Assembly (NCBI GenBank): GCA_049965775.1
Contig: JBMFVX010000034.1
Span: 1 to 24,989, forward strand
Direction: 5' to 3'
From: JABEVB01 sp049965775
GTDB lineage: Bacteria > Planctomycetota > Phycisphaerae > WQYP01
Length of the DNA: 24,989 nucleotides
Part shown: in pieces, positions 1 through 8,431 of the stretch
How the letters are laid out: each line of letters begins with the position of its first letter
Position numbering within the stretch: position 1 is the stretch's first letter
Program-made: the position numbers and the translations under genes
Notes under the pieces: model-generated
The model's database searches: none
What the model was told of the DNA's origin: nothing
The model's input: the letters and a program-made list of their open reading frames with translations, nothing else

Positions 1-119
1 TACGCAATCCTCCTCGCTTCGCGCCTCCAACCCCTTGGCCCTCCGTCAATCCTAATTTCTGGGTGTGACAGAGCACTGGTGTTGGCCATGCAAGGCGGGC
101 TGATTTGGCGAAGCGGCAA

Positions 120-148
120 TTGCAATCGCAGCCAAACATATTTATATT
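120..148 (+). promoter_or_regulatory. Candidate sigma-70-type promoter of acs
   Basis: TTGCAA at 120-125 and TATATT at 143-148 are separated by exactly 17 nt, matching the -35/-10 consensus at 4/6 and 5/6 positions. Transcription would start near 155, giving a leader of about 90 nt before the acs ATG at 247. The AGGAGG at 151-156 would then lie at or before the start site and could not serve as a ribosome binding site. Nothing gene-like is visible in 1-119. Confidence 0.5.
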
Positions 149-246
149 GAAGGAGGTTCCTGTAGTTTAACGTCTTGAGGCGACGGTCAAAGGCGGCGTT
201 AAAAGATTGGGCTGGGTTGCGACGGGCATTTATCGGCGGAGGTTAC

Positions 247-2208
247 ATGTCCAATACGGTTGATATTGAATCGGTGTTGCGCGAACAGCGGTCGTTTGCG
301 CCGCCGGCCAAGTTTGTCAAACACGCCCGCATTCACTCGCAGGCCGCGTACGACAAACTCTATCGGCAATCCATAGACCAGCCGGACCAGTTCTGGCGAA
401 CCCAGGCCGCGGAGCTTACCTGGGCCAAGGACTTCTCGCAGGTGCTGGACTGGTCCAACCCGCCGTTTGCCAAATGGTTTGTCGGCGGCAAATTGAATGT
501 CAGCGTCAACTGCCTCGATCGGCACATTGCCGCCGGGCATGGCGACAAGCCCGCGATTTTGTGGGAAGGCGAACCCGGCGATAGCCGCTGCCTCAGCTAC
601 GCCGAACTGCTGCGCGAAGTCTGCCGCTTTGCCAACGTGCTCAAGGGCCAGGGCATTAAAAGCGGCGACCGGGTGGCCATTTACATGCCCATGATTCCGG
701 AAGCCGCGGTGGCCATGCTGGCCTGCACACGCATCGGCGCTGTTCATACCGTGATTTTTGGAGGCTTTGCCGCCGAGGCCCTCGCCGACCGCATCAACGA
801 CGCCAAAGCAGTCGCGCTGATAACGGCCGATGGCGGTTGGCGCCGCGGTAAAATTGTTGAGCTTAAAACCAATGCCGATGCGGCACTGGCCAAAACGCCC
901 TGTATCAAAACGTCCATTGTGGTGCGCCGCACCGGCCAGGAAGTGGCCATGCAGCCGGGGCGTGATCACTGGTATCACGAACTGATGCAGAACCCGGCCC
1001 ATGGCGACAGTTGCCCCGCTGCGGAACTCGACAGCGAGCATAACCTTTTTATCCTCTATACCAGCGGCACCACCGGCAAGCCCAAGGGCGTGGTGCATAC
1101 CACGGCGGGCTATCTTTTGGGGGCTTACCTTACCTGCAAATATATCTTTGACCTCCAGCCGCAGGATATTTACTGGTGCACCGCCGACATTGGCTGGGTT
1201 ACCGGCCATAGCTATATGGTCTACGGCCCGCTGGCCTGCGGGGCCAGCGTGGTGATGTACGAAGGCGCTCCCAACCAGCCCGATTTCGACCGGTTCTGGG
1301 AAATAATTGCTAAGTACAAGGTCAGCGTTTTTTACACCGCTCCCACGGCCATCCGCGCGTTTGTTAAATGGGGCGACGAATACCCCGCCAAGCACGATCT
1401 ATCAAGCCTGAGGCTGCTTGGCACCGTCGGCGAACCGATCAACCCTGAAGCGTGGATGTGGTACCACCGTGTTATTGGCCGCGAGCACTGCCCCATTGTA
1501 GACACCTGGTGGCAAACTGAAACCGGCTCGATCATGTGCTCGCCCATGCCGGGCATTACCGCGGCCAAACCCGGTAGCTGCGCCATTCCCTTTTTCGGCG
1601 TGGACCTGGCCGTGGTGGATAAACAAGGCAACGAAGTACCGCCCAACGCCGGCGGCTACCTGGTTATCCGCAAGCCCTGGCCGAGCATGCTGCGCACCGT
1701 TTACGGCGACGATGAGCGCTTTAAGAAGCAGTACTGGAGCGAGTTCCCGAATTTTTATTTTACCGGCGACGGCGCCCGCCGCGATGCCGATGGCTACTTC
1801 TGGGTGATGGGCCGCGTGGATGATGTGGTCAATGTGGCGGGCCATCGCCTCGGCACCATGGAGGTCGAAAGCGCCCTGGTGGCCCACGCCAAGGTGGCCG
1901 AGGCGGCCGTTGTGGGCCGGCCCGATGAATTAAAGGGTCAGGCCCTGGCCGCGTTTGTCACGCTTAAGAGCGGCCACAACCCCGGTGAAGAACTCAAGCA
2001 GGAACTCAAGGCCTGGGTCACCAAAGAAATCGGCGCTATTGCCCGGCCCGATGAAATACGCTTCACCGAAACGCTGCCTAAAACGCGCTCAGGCAAAATC
2101 ATGCGACGCCTGCTGCGCGATATTGCCGCCGGCAAAGAATCGCTCGGCGACACCAGCACGCTCGAAGATTACAGCGTGCTCGCCCGGCTGCGAAGCGATG
2201 AAGAATAG
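247..2208 (+). CDS. acs: Acetyl-CoA synthetase (AMP-forming)
   Basis: Activates acetate in the cytoplasm: acetate + ATP + CoA gives acetyl-CoA + AMP + PPi. The 653-residue product has the length usual for Acs. It carries the adenylate-forming P-loop TSGTTGKPKG at residues 272-281, the acyl-pocket region with DTWWQTETG, the hinge region YFTGDGARRDADGY, and the C-terminal PKTRSGKIMRR whose Lys617 matches the lysine acetylated in enterobacterial Acs (about 609), so reversible lysine acetylation is possible. The frame stays open upstream to a TTG at 175, but the ATG at 247 is preferred because GGAGG (238-242) precedes it and MSNTVDIESVL resembles family N-termini. The SOUL lipoprotein gene follows after 43 nt and may be cotranscribed. 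Confidence 0.97.
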   Translation: MSNTVDIESVLREQRSFAPPAKFVKHARIHSQAAYDKLYRQSIDQPDQFWRTQAAELTWAKDFSQVLDWSNPPFAKWFVGGKLNVSVNCLDRHIAAGHGDKPAILWEGEPGDSRCLSYAELLREVCRFANVLKGQGIKSGDRVAIYMPMIPEAAVAMLACTRIGAVHTVIFGGFAAEALADRINDAKAVALITADGGWRRGKIVELKTNADAALAKTPCIKTSIVVRRTGQEVAMQPGRDHWYHELMQNPAHGDSCPAAELDSEHNLFILYTSGTTGKPKGVVHTTAGYLLGAYLTCKYIFDLQPQDIYWCTADIGWVTGHSYMVYGPLACGASVVMYEGAPNQPDFDRFWEIIAKYKVSVFYTAPTAIRAFVKWGDEYPAKHDLSSLRLLGTVGEPINPEAWMWYHRVIGREHCPIVDTWWQTETGSIMCSPMPGITAAKPGSCAIPFFGVDLAVVDKQGNEVPPNAGGYLVIRKPWPSMLRTVYGDDERFKKQYWSEFPNFYFTGDGARRDADGYFWVMGRVDDVVNVAGHRLGTMEVESALVAHAKVAEAAVVGRPDELKGQALAAFVTLKSGHNPGEELKQELKAWVTKEIGAIARPDEIRFTETLPKTRSGKIMRRLLRDIAAGKESLGDTSTLEDYSVLARLRSDEE

Positions 2209-2251
2209 CCAGCCTGCGGGCGCCGCGCCCGGGCAAATGAGGTAAACCTGA

Positions 2252-2989
2252 ATGCTCAAACCAGAGGCAACATTTGTATCGTTGCTGTCAACCTCGGGGC
2301 TGCTGATGCTGGCAATGGCGGCCTGTTCGCCTTCGCCTCACACCCCCGCCGCTTCCACCCAGCCGCCCACAACGCAGGCCGCTTCGCCCGCCAAGCCAAC
2401 CTGGGTGGCAGGACCGTCAGCCCCGCTCCCGCAGGGCTTTCCGCCTCCAGGCCCGGTTGGGACCATCATCATCAAGCATTACGGCCCCTGCCGCATGGCG
2501 CTTACGACAAGTTCTCCGCAGCGGCAAGGCAATGGCTCGCTGTTTATGCCGTTGTTCAGGCACATAGAATCCAACCACATCGCCATGAGTTCGCCCGTGG
2601 TTATGACGTACCATGCCGTTGAGCCACACAACAGCGCGGCTGCCGACGCCGGAACGCCCGCCGAAAAAATTAATTCAATGGCCTTTGTTTACCAAAGCAC
2701 CCGCATTGGCCATGACGGCTCTTTCGGCCCGGTGCAGGTGAAAGATGTGCCGGCCATGACGGTAGCCAGTATCGGTGTGCGAGGCTCTTACACGGCTGGC
2801 CGCTTTGCCCGCGCTAAGGCCAAGCTCGACGCCTGGCTCGCCGCCCATGCCGCAGAATATCGGCAAGACGGCCCGGCGCGCTATCTCGGCTACAACAGCC
2901 CGTTCGTGCTGCCGTTTTTGCGCTTTGGCGAAGTGCAGATTCCAGTTGAACCAGTCGCCGCCGCAACGACAGAAGCTAACAGCCACTAA
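2252..2989 (+). CDS. SOUL-family heme-binding lipoprotein
   Basis: A 245-residue protein whose core (about 60-232) resembles the SOUL/HBP family, small proteins that bind heme in several lineages; the physiological role in bacteria is unclear. Family-like signatures are the block IAMSSPVVM (110-118), corresponding to the family's I-x-MT-x-PV, and the C-terminal YNSPFVLPFLRFGEVQIPV (214-232). The N-terminus is a signal sequence ending AMAAC, so Cys25 could be lipidated, although Met at -3 is unusual for a lipobox. Residues 26-67 are Pro/Ala/Thr-rich, like a tether to a membrane. GAGG at 2239-2242 lies 9 nt before the ATG. The stop codon touches the end of the opposite-strand esterase gene. Heme binding is inferred from the family only. 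Confidence 0.82.
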   Translation: MLKPEATFVSLLSTSGLLMLAMAACSPSPHTPAASTQPPTTQAASPAKPTWVAGPSAPLPQGFPPPGPVGTIIIKHYGPCRMALTTSSPQRQGNGSLFMPLFRHIESNHIAMSSPVVMTYHAVEPHNSAAADAGTPAEKINSMAFVYQSTRIGHDGSFGPVQVKDVPAMTVASIGVRGSYTAGRFARAKAKLDAWLAAHAAEYRQDGPARYLGYNSPFVLPFLRFGEVQIPVEPVAAATTEANSH

Positions 2990-4633
2990 TTATTGCTGCT
3001 TCCACGGCACAACGGCCGTATTAAACGGCAGTGCGGGCAAGCCGGCTTTGTTCATCAGGTTGGGGACAGCAACATCGCTCCAGGCGAAACGAACAAACTT
3101 TGGATGGAGAACATCGGGTGATGCGACCACCACGCCGCGTCCAGAGATTTTGGCCTGTGCAGAAACAAACTTGCCGTTTGCTCCGGCAATTTCAAACCAG
3201 TTCAAGGCCTTGTCATTGCGCGATGCCAGGCCGCCATCTACATGTGCAAATGAAATAATCGCCCGGCCCTTGGCAAAGCGAACGTATTTAAACACCGGGC
3301 CAGAATAGATCAGACGACGCCTGGCGTATGTTTTAGCAAGAGCGATCAAGGCCAGCCTGCGGGCGACATCCAGCTTATCAGCCGGGTGAATGTTATGCGT
3401 GTTGCCGATGTCCATGGTAGAGGCGATGCCGCTGTTGGGTAGTTGCATGGCAGCCTGCTCTTCGCCGCGCCAGATGTAAGGCTCCCAGCGGGCGTCACGT
3501 CCGTAATTAAACGGTGCAATCTGCACGATGTAGAAGGGAAAGTTCCCTTCATGCCACAGGCTTCGCCAAGAATCAACCAACGCCTCAAGGTTTTCGAAAT
3601 AGTGCGTGTCATGGGAACCGACATTGTTCTCGCCCTGATACCAGATGGCCCCGCGAATAGCATACGGAATGAGCGGCGCGATCATGCCGTTAAAGAGCGT
3701 GGTTGGGTTTTGGTGCGGATCGGGCTGCCAATCTTTAGGAGGAATGTGGTAGTTGTAGGCATGGGGCGCAGCTATTAAGTCTATTGGCGCCGCCGGCTTT
3801 TTCGGCAGCGCGTGCCCCTGCGTTTTGGTGCCAGCAGCCGCCTTGATCCAGCGATTGAGTGCGTCATGATAGGCATTATCCAGTGTTCGCTGATGCGCCA
3901 TTTCTGTGGTGAGCCATTGCCGGGTTCGCTTCAGCGCCGGCAGTGAGGCAAAGCCAGAGGCTGGCGTCCACGCCTCGATGTGCGTGCCGCCCCAGTCTGA
4001 CTCAATCAAACCTACCGGAACGTGCAACTTATTATGCAGTTCGCGGCCAAATAAGTATCCCACCGCTGAAAAGCCCGCGACATTTTTGGGGGTGCAAAGC
4101 TGCCATGTTGCGGGGGCGTTTTTTTTCGGCGACCCCGAAAAATTTTGGGCAATCATCGGCACATGATAAAGCCGAATGTGGGGATGATTGGCCCGCTTGA
4201 GCAAAGGCAGCAAATTGGTGCGATGAAACCAACCCGCCATGTTATATTGCATGTTTGACTGCCCTGAACACAGCCAGACTTCGCCCACGAGAATGTCTGT
4301 AAGCTTGATATGCTGCGAGCCGGAGGAAACCGTCATAATCTGCGGATCATCGTCCACCGCCAAAGGAGCAAGCTTAATGGCCCAATCGCCATCAGGCTTG
4401 GCGATTGTGCGTACGCTTTGCCCGGCGAACCGAACCTTCACCGTCGCGCCCGGTTTGGCCCAACCCCACACCGGCACCGGCATGCCGCACTGCAGCACCG
4501 CGTGGTCGGCAAACATGGTCGAGAGTTTAAGGTTGCCCGCGACAGCCGCGGAAGTTGCCGCAGTTAATGCCACAACAAAAGAACACAAACGAATGATGGT
4601 CCAACGACACTGCGACAAACTGGTAAATTGCAT
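2990..4633 (-). CDS. Secreted sialate O-acetylesterase (SGNH/SASA family)
   Basis: Probably removes O-acetyl groups from sialic acids or other acetylated glycans outside the cytoplasm. The 547 residues start with a signal peptide (about 1-33, ending AAVAG), then a beta-rich region with MFADHAVLQCGMPVPVWGW (40-58) typical of this family, then the esterase fold. The nucleophile motif GQSN is at 124-127 (Ser126), the WYQGENN block at 331-337, and the late catalytic block has Asp408 and His416 (DIGNTHNIHPADK). AAGGAG precedes the ATG with about 6 nt spacing. Its base composition is visibly more AT-rich than the neighbouring acs gene, so acquisition by transfer is possible. The true substrate may be plant or algal polysaccharide rather than sialic acid; no sialic acid catabolism genes are nearby. 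Confidence 0.9.
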   Translation of the reverse strand: MQFTSLSQCRWTIIRLCSFVVALTAATSAAVAGNLKLSTMFADHAVLQCGMPVPVWGWAKPGATVKVRFAGQSVRTIAKPDGDWAIKLAPLAVDDDPQIMTVSSGSQHIKLTDILVGEVWLCSGQSNMQYNMAGWFHRTNLLPLLKRANHPHIRLYHVPMIAQNFSGSPKKNAPATWQLCTPKNVAGFSAVGYLFGRELHNKLHVPVGLIESDWGGTHIEAWTPASGFASLPALKRTRQWLTTEMAHQRTLDNAYHDALNRWIKAAAGTKTQGHALPKKPAAPIDLIAAPHAYNYHIPPKDWQPDPHQNPTTLFNGMIAPLIPYAIRGAIWYQGENNVGSHDTHYFENLEALVDSWRSLWHEGNFPFYIVQIAPFNYGRDARWEPYIWRGEEQAAMQLPNSGIASTMDIGNTHNIHPADKLDVARRLALIALAKTYARRRLIYSGPVFKYVRFAKGRAIISFAHVDGGLASRNDKALNWFEIAGANGKFVSAQAKISGRGVVVASPDVLHPKFVRFAWSDVAVPNLMNKAGLPALPFNTAVVPWKQQ

Positions 4634-4868
4634 GCATTACTCCTTATGAAAGGGCAAATGGGTTTGTAGTTTATATTCAGTTCCTGGGTGCGTAAAGTGA
4701 AAAAACAATCATGGAACATACATTTTCTATCGTTAACGTACAACGACAATGGAAGGCACTTTTTTTGCCAACTTCGCCACCAATAACAGTTCAAAAACAT
4801 CGCAGACCGAACACGCCCGTGGGCCAGAACTTCGCGAGGTTGCCGCTTTTGGCTTAGCCGTCGCTGGC

Positions 4869-4897
4869 TTGCCTTTTTTGACGATATTTTGTACATT
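4869..4897 (+). promoter_or_regulatory. Weak candidate promoter for rpmA
   Basis: TTGCCT at 4869-4874 and TACATT at 4892-4897 are 17 nt apart, each matching consensus at 4/6. This would give a leader of about 155 nt including the hairpin at 4947-4967. Other near-consensus -35 boxes nearby (TTGACG, TTGACT) lack a convincing -10 partner. Confidence 0.3.
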
Positions 4898-4946
4898 TGA
4901 TGGTCTTGACTACGGAGCGAAAGCTGTTTGCCGCTTTCATCCGCAG

Positions 4947-4967
4947 GGCTTGCAGGCACTGCGAGCC
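4947..4967 (+). promoter_or_regulatory. Stable hairpin in the rpmA leader
   Basis: GGCTTGCAG (4947-4955) pairs with CTGCGAGCC (4959-4967) around a GCA loop: nine base pairs including one G.U. No T-run follows, so it is not an obvious terminator. It lies about 90 nt before the rpmA start and could be a control or processing structure; that role is inference. Confidence 0.45.
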
Positions 4968-5059
4968 GTTTAGGGCACTACAGCCTTCAACGAGAGAAGG
5001 CCAAACATTGCGGGCATTGTGCCGCAGCAGTGTTGATATGAAATTGCAGGAGAACCAAC

Positions 5060-5317
5060 ATGGCGCATAAAAAAGGGCAAGGCTCAACGCATAACGGACG
5101 CGACAGCAACCCGAAGTATCTGGGCATTAAAGCCTATGCCGGCGAAGTCGTCACAACCGGCTCGATCATCGTGCGGCAGCGCGGCACCAAGTTCAAAGCC
5201 GGCAAAAATGTCGGTCTCGCCCGCGACGACTCGCTCTTCGCTCTTTCCGATGGCACAGTACACTTTGCCACCAATCGCAAGGTTTCGGTAGAGCCTCTGC
5301 CGGCAGCAACCGCCTAA
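5060..5317 (+). CDS. rpmA: 50S ribosomal protein L27
   Basis: Structural protein of the large ribosomal subunit whose N-terminal tail reaches the peptidyl transferase centre. The 85-residue product begins MAHKKGQGSTHNGRDSNPKYLG, the near-invariant L27 start, and continues with the family core GSIIVRQRGTKFKAGKNVG and DDSLFAL. There is no cleavable N-terminal extension of the Firmicutes type. A GGAG-type ribosome binding site precedes the ATG by about 8 nt. Unlike the common rplU-rpmA-obgE arrangement, neither partner is adjacent: an esterase lies upstream on the other strand and a DUF89 gene downstream. The gene appears monocistronic with its own intrinsic terminator. Confidence 0.98.
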   Translation: MAHKKGQGSTHNGRDSNPKYLGIKAYAGEVVTTGSIIVRQRGTKFKAGKNVGLARDDSLFALSDGTVHFATNRKVSVEPLPAATA

Positions 5318-5363
5318 GCGCCTCGCCATGCCCGCATGGGCCGACAATATTTGTACGCAGGTT

Positions 5364-5397
5364 AAAGTCCCGGCTTACCCAAGCCGGGACTTTTTTT
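5364..5397 (+). terminator. Rho-independent terminator of rpmA
   Basis: A 13-bp perfect stem (5364-5376 with 5381-5393) encloses a four-base loop ACCC and runs into seven T residues at 5391-5397. It begins 47 nt after the rpmA stop. The convergent DUF89 gene ends at 5414, so the same stem may also act on the other strand, though the T-tract is weaker there. Confidence 0.92.
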
Positions 5398-5413
5398 ATG
5401 GCCGCCCGCATCG

Positions 5414-6487
5414 TCATAGCCGCGGCGCTGCGGAGGGCGGCCTGAACCGCAACACCACATCAAATACCTTGCCCTGATGCCGCTCGGCGATAATGCGTTC
5501 CTTGATCATGCACATGTTGACGGCGTCAACTGTAAGAGCCGCGTCAAAGTTGCTTTCAAGCCCGCGCCCCATGCCCTGAAAAATAACGAGGTCTGCATCG
5601 CGTGCTTCATAGTTGCACCAGTCTGAAACATGGCGCAGGTCTATCAGCGGCGTACCGCCGCCTGATGCCGCGGCATAAATGCGCCGGGCCGCCAGCAACC
5701 GCTTAAGCTCAGCGTCGTGCTCGCCCAGCGTGCGCAGCAGCGGGCCAAGTTCTTGAAACGTAATGTCATTAAGCGAAGGAAGGCTGTTGGCCAGCAGGCA
5801 CACGCGCGTGCCGCGCCGGGCCAGCAACCGTGCCAGCGGCACCATTCCCAGCACGATATCGCTGCCGGCGTTGTCTACAAATATCAGCGCCTTCTGATGA
5901 GCCGGATTGGCCGTCATGCGGCGGGCGAACGCGTCAAAATCATCCACCAGCCAGGGGCGTTTGCCGCCCACATCGGCGCGGACCTTAAAAAAATCCGGTG
6001 ATTTATCGGTAAACATGCCGGCGGTTGCGGTAGCACCCATATCAAAAATATTGCCGGCAAATGCGCCTTCCACCGCCAGAAGCAACGCCTCCGAAAAGTC
6101 ACTATGCCCATCAAGTTCGCCTGCAACCTGTGCAAACAACGGCACCATGGCGGCATTTTCGCGGGCTTTCATTTTGGCAAAAACATCGGGAATGCCATGA
6201 GAGCGCAGCGCCTGCTCGCGTAAAATGCCCAGCACTTCCAAATCTAAAGCGCCAAGCATGTCGGGCTTTTGCCGCAATGCGGCCAATTGAGCGCAAAATG
6301 CTTCGCGTGCCCGAATGGCCGCTTCGCGTCCGGGCGGGCCATAGGTTTCGGCGGCAAGCTCAACCATAAGATTAAAGTGCTCGGCAAAAGTGGTAAGCCA
6401 ATGTTCGCGGAACTCTGCATCCACCAGCATGTTCTGCGGGCAGGGGCGATACGTTTGCGGCGACGAAAGCAGTTGAAATAAAGGCAT
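5414..6487 (-). CDS. DUF89 metal-dependent phosphatase, PANK4 C-terminal-like
   Basis: A 357-residue member of the DUF89 damage-control phosphatases. From memory it matches the C-terminal domain of eukaryotic PANK4 closely: GNIFDMGA near 145, LIFVDNAGSDIVLGMVPLARLL near 202-223, RRGTRVCLLANSLPSLNDIT near 224-243, and ADLVIFQGMGRGLESNFDAAL near the C-terminus. Asp205, Asn206 and Asp210 of DNAGSD and Asn234 are the likely metal and catalytic region. The PANK4 domain dephosphorylates 4'-phosphopantetheine and damaged derivatives; the same activity here is inference. There is no pantothenate kinase domain fused. The ATG at 6487 (MPLFQLLSSPQ) is chosen over an in-frame TTG at 6535 because it aligns with the start of the domain; its ribosome binding site is weak. 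It is transcribed divergently from the porin. Confidence 0.85.
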   Translation of the reverse strand: MPLFQLLSSPQTYRPCPQNMLVDAEFREHWLTTFAEHFNLMVELAAETYGPPGREAAIRAREAFCAQLAALRQKPDMLGALDLEVLGILREQALRSHGIPDVFAKMKARENAAMVPLFAQVAGELDGHSDFSEALLLAVEGAFAGNIFDMGATATAGMFTDKSPDFFKVRADVGGKRPWLVDDFDAFARRMTANPAHQKALIFVDNAGSDIVLGMVPLARLLARRGTRVCLLANSLPSLNDITFQELGPLLRTLGEHDAELKRLLAARRIYAAASGGGTPLIDLRHVSDWCNYEARDADLVIFQGMGRGLESNFDAALTVDAVNMCMIKERIIAERHQGKVFDVVLRFRPPSAAPRL

Positions 6488-6784
6488 GAGCCGATTCTCG
6501 CCGCCGCATCCCGCCTCTGCAAGTCTAGTCGCCAACCCGCATAGCCTGCATTGTGTGCGTTCTGCGTTGTGTGCCTATTTTTTACACACATGCCTGTTTG
6601 CTGACCATTTTTTGCGGCTGGCATCCCCGGCAACCTTGCCAATTATGCGGGTTGTGGGGCCGTTTGTCGTAAACAGCCGCTTCCACGCGGCAGCGGCACA
6701 CCATTTGCTTTGGTTAACGGACGCAGGGCGGGTTCGTAAACTCGCGGGGATTTTTTAGTTCCTTTTTTATAGGAGAACACTCTC
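6488..6784. promoter_or_regulatory. Divergent regulatory region between DUF89 gene and porin
   Basis: A shared upstream region. For the porin, TTAACG (6714-6719) and TAAACT (6737-6742) are 17 nt apart and form a plausible promoter, with AGGAGA at about 6771-6776 as ribosome binding site 9 nt before the ATG. The direct repeat TTGTGTGC occurs at 6551-6558 and 6567-6574, followed by an inverted ACACACA at 6584-6590. No gene is visible inside. Confidence 0.4.
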
Positions 6785-8239
6785 ATGCCACAACTCAAGA
6801 AGGTGAGAAGTGCGGTCGCTATGGCCGCCATGCTGGTTACGGCCAGCACCGTGTGGGCCACCAGCCCGCAGGGGCCAACCGTAAGCCTGGACGATACCGC
6901 TACGGCACCGGCAGCCGCTCCGGCGCCAACGCCGCCGCCACCTCCGCCGCCGCTGCTGTCATACGGTTTGGAGCAAATTCCCACCGGCAACGGCAGCAAC
7001 CTGTACCAGGATATGAGCAACCTCAACATCGTGGTCTCCGGATTTATTGAGGCGGGCTACACCGCCAACTTCGACCATGTGGCGGGCACCAATAATTTTG
7101 GACGCATTTTTGACGCTGAAAATGGCAACCACATTCAGCTTGACCAGGTGGACGTTTCCATTGCCAAAGCCATTAACTTCAGCGATGCCGGTTTTCGCAA
7201 GCGCGGCTGGGACATCGGCGGCAGGGTTGAAGTACTCTACGGTATGGATGCCGACGTCATACACTCCAACGGCCTCGACTTTTATCATGGCAATTCGTAT
7301 TACGCATCGGGTCAGAACCCATACAAGCCCATTAATCAGTTTGACGTAGACCAGGCCTACGTATCGCTGGCACTGCCTCTGTTTGATACGGGCGGTGTGA
7401 AGGTGCGGCTTGGCAAATTCGTCACTCCATTTGGCGACGAAACCATCAACCCGACCACCAACCCATTTTATTCGCACAGTTTTGAGTTCAACTACGGTAT
7501 TCCGCTGACCCACACCGGCGCGGTTGCCTATTTTTCACCCAATGCCGATTGGACTTTCTTTGGCGGCGCGGTGTTGGGTTGGAACCAAACCTTTAAGGCG
7601 ACCAACAATTCACCGTGGGGCTTTCTGGGAGGCGTAAATTGGACGCCGCAGGAAGCAGCCTTTTCCGGCCTGACCGGCACGCTGAACTACTACCTCGGCG
7701 CCAACGACCCCAACTATCCCAGTTCCAGCTACGGCGATAACAAGCACTATCGCTCGCTGACTGAAGTTATTCTGGCCTATACGCCGCCCAAAGCCACCCA
7801 ATGGACTTTTACGTCCGATTCGATTTGGGGTTACGATGGCGCGGGTAAGACTGATTACTCCGCCGGCGGCACGCCCACCGGCGTAAGCAGCACCAACTGG
7901 TATGCGGAAGAAGGCGTCGTCTCGTATACGCTCAACAGCTATGTTACGGTTAATGGCCGAGCCGAATGGTATTACGATGGCAACAGCTTTACCGTCGGCG
8001 GCGACCTGCCGGCCGGTGCGTCGGGCGTATCGGTTAACTACGGCGAGTTTACGATTGGCGCTACCATTACGCCCCTCCCCAATTCCACCTGGGGCAAATA
8101 CCTCAAGCTGCGACCTGAACTCCGCGAAGACGTCGCCGACAAGGCCGTATTCCAAGGCGGCGCAGCGGCCGGCGTGAGCAGCGGCGTGGGCAAAAAGTAC
8201 CAGACAACCGCAGCCATGGATGTTATTTACTCATTCTAA
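6785..8239 (+). CDS. Outer-membrane beta-barrel porin, bbp2/OmpL-like
   Basis: A 484-residue predicted outer-membrane pore. It has a signal peptide (about 1-25, ending TVWA), a short Ala/Pro linker with seven consecutive prolines at 50-56, then a barrel from about residue 80 rich in alternating aromatic and hydrophobic strands (for example VSGFIEAGYTANF, VKVRLGKFVTPFGDETINP). The chain ends in a strand finishing VIYSF, the terminal Phe expected for BAM recognition. The pattern GKF-x-TPFG-x-E, with a full-barrel repeat of Tyr/Trp/Asn-rich strands, fits the 'putative beta-barrel porin 2' family. The solute is unknown. It has its own promoter candidate and a terminator, so it is probably monocistronic. 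A different porin family of the same fold cannot be excluded. Confidence 0.8.
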   Translation: MPQLKKVRSAVAMAAMLVTASTVWATSPQGPTVSLDDTATAPAAAPAPTPPPPPPPLLSYGLEQIPTGNGSNLYQDMSNLNIVVSGFIEAGYTANFDHVAGTNNFGRIFDAENGNHIQLDQVDVSIAKAINFSDAGFRKRGWDIGGRVEVLYGMDADVIHSNGLDFYHGNSYYASGQNPYKPINQFDVDQAYVSLALPLFDTGGVKVRLGKFVTPFGDETINPTTNPFYSHSFEFNYGIPLTHTGAVAYFSPNADWTFFGGAVLGWNQTFKATNNSPWGFLGGVNWTPQEAAFSGLTGTLNYYLGANDPNYPSSSYGDNKHYRSLTEVILAYTPPKATQWTFTSDSIWGYDGAGKTDYSAGGTPTGVSSTNWYAEEGVVSYTLNSYVTVNGRAEWYYDGNSFTVGGDLPAGASGVSVNYGEFTIGATITPLPNSTWGKYLKLRPELREDVADKAVFQGGAAAGVSSGVGKKYQTTAAMDVIYSF

Positions 8240-8271
8240 ATCTTCTCAACTACCTACAACCTGCAAACTTG

Positions 8272-8302
8272 GGGCGGGATACCTTTGGGGTCCCGCCCTT
8301 TT
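8272..8302 (+). terminator. Rho-independent terminator of the porin gene
   Basis: GGGCGGGA (8272-8279) pairs perfectly with TCCCGCCC (8291-8298) and is followed by TTTT. The stem starts 33 nt after the porin stop codon. Confidence 0.85.
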
Positions 8303-8431
8303 CATTTGCGCCCGACTGAGAAGGGGCGGCAACAGCCGACATTGCCCTCGCCCGTGCTCTGGAGTCACGCTTTTATGGCTTGCCGCGGTTAAGATGTCGG
8401 CCAAGAGCCGTTAACCGCAGGACAGCGTTTC

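Larger units (their letters stand above)
4634..5059. other. 426-bp intergenic region between esterase and rpmA
   Basis: This AT-richer stretch holds the upstream regions of two divergent genes. It contains the esterase ribosome binding site near 4641-4646, the palindrome CGTTAACG near 4733-4740, a weak candidate promoter for rpmA, and a strong hairpin at 4947-4967. Small open frames such as 4749-4973 have no visible ribosome binding site or recognisable product. I see no rplU remnant and no tRNA. Confidence 0.6.

Noticed and set aside
151..177. AGGAGG followed by a TTG start for acs
   Set aside because: The spacing is 18 nt, the AGGAGG lies at the predicted transcription start, and the extra 24 residues do not resemble Acs. 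The ATG at 247 has a properly placed site.
199..1395. A 398-codon open frame on the - strand
   Set aside because: It is antisense to acs and has no recognisable domain or ribosome binding site.
4749..4973. Small + strand open frame of 74 codons upstream of rpmA
   Set aside because: It has no ribosome binding site, a composition unlike a protein, and it spans the leader hairpin.
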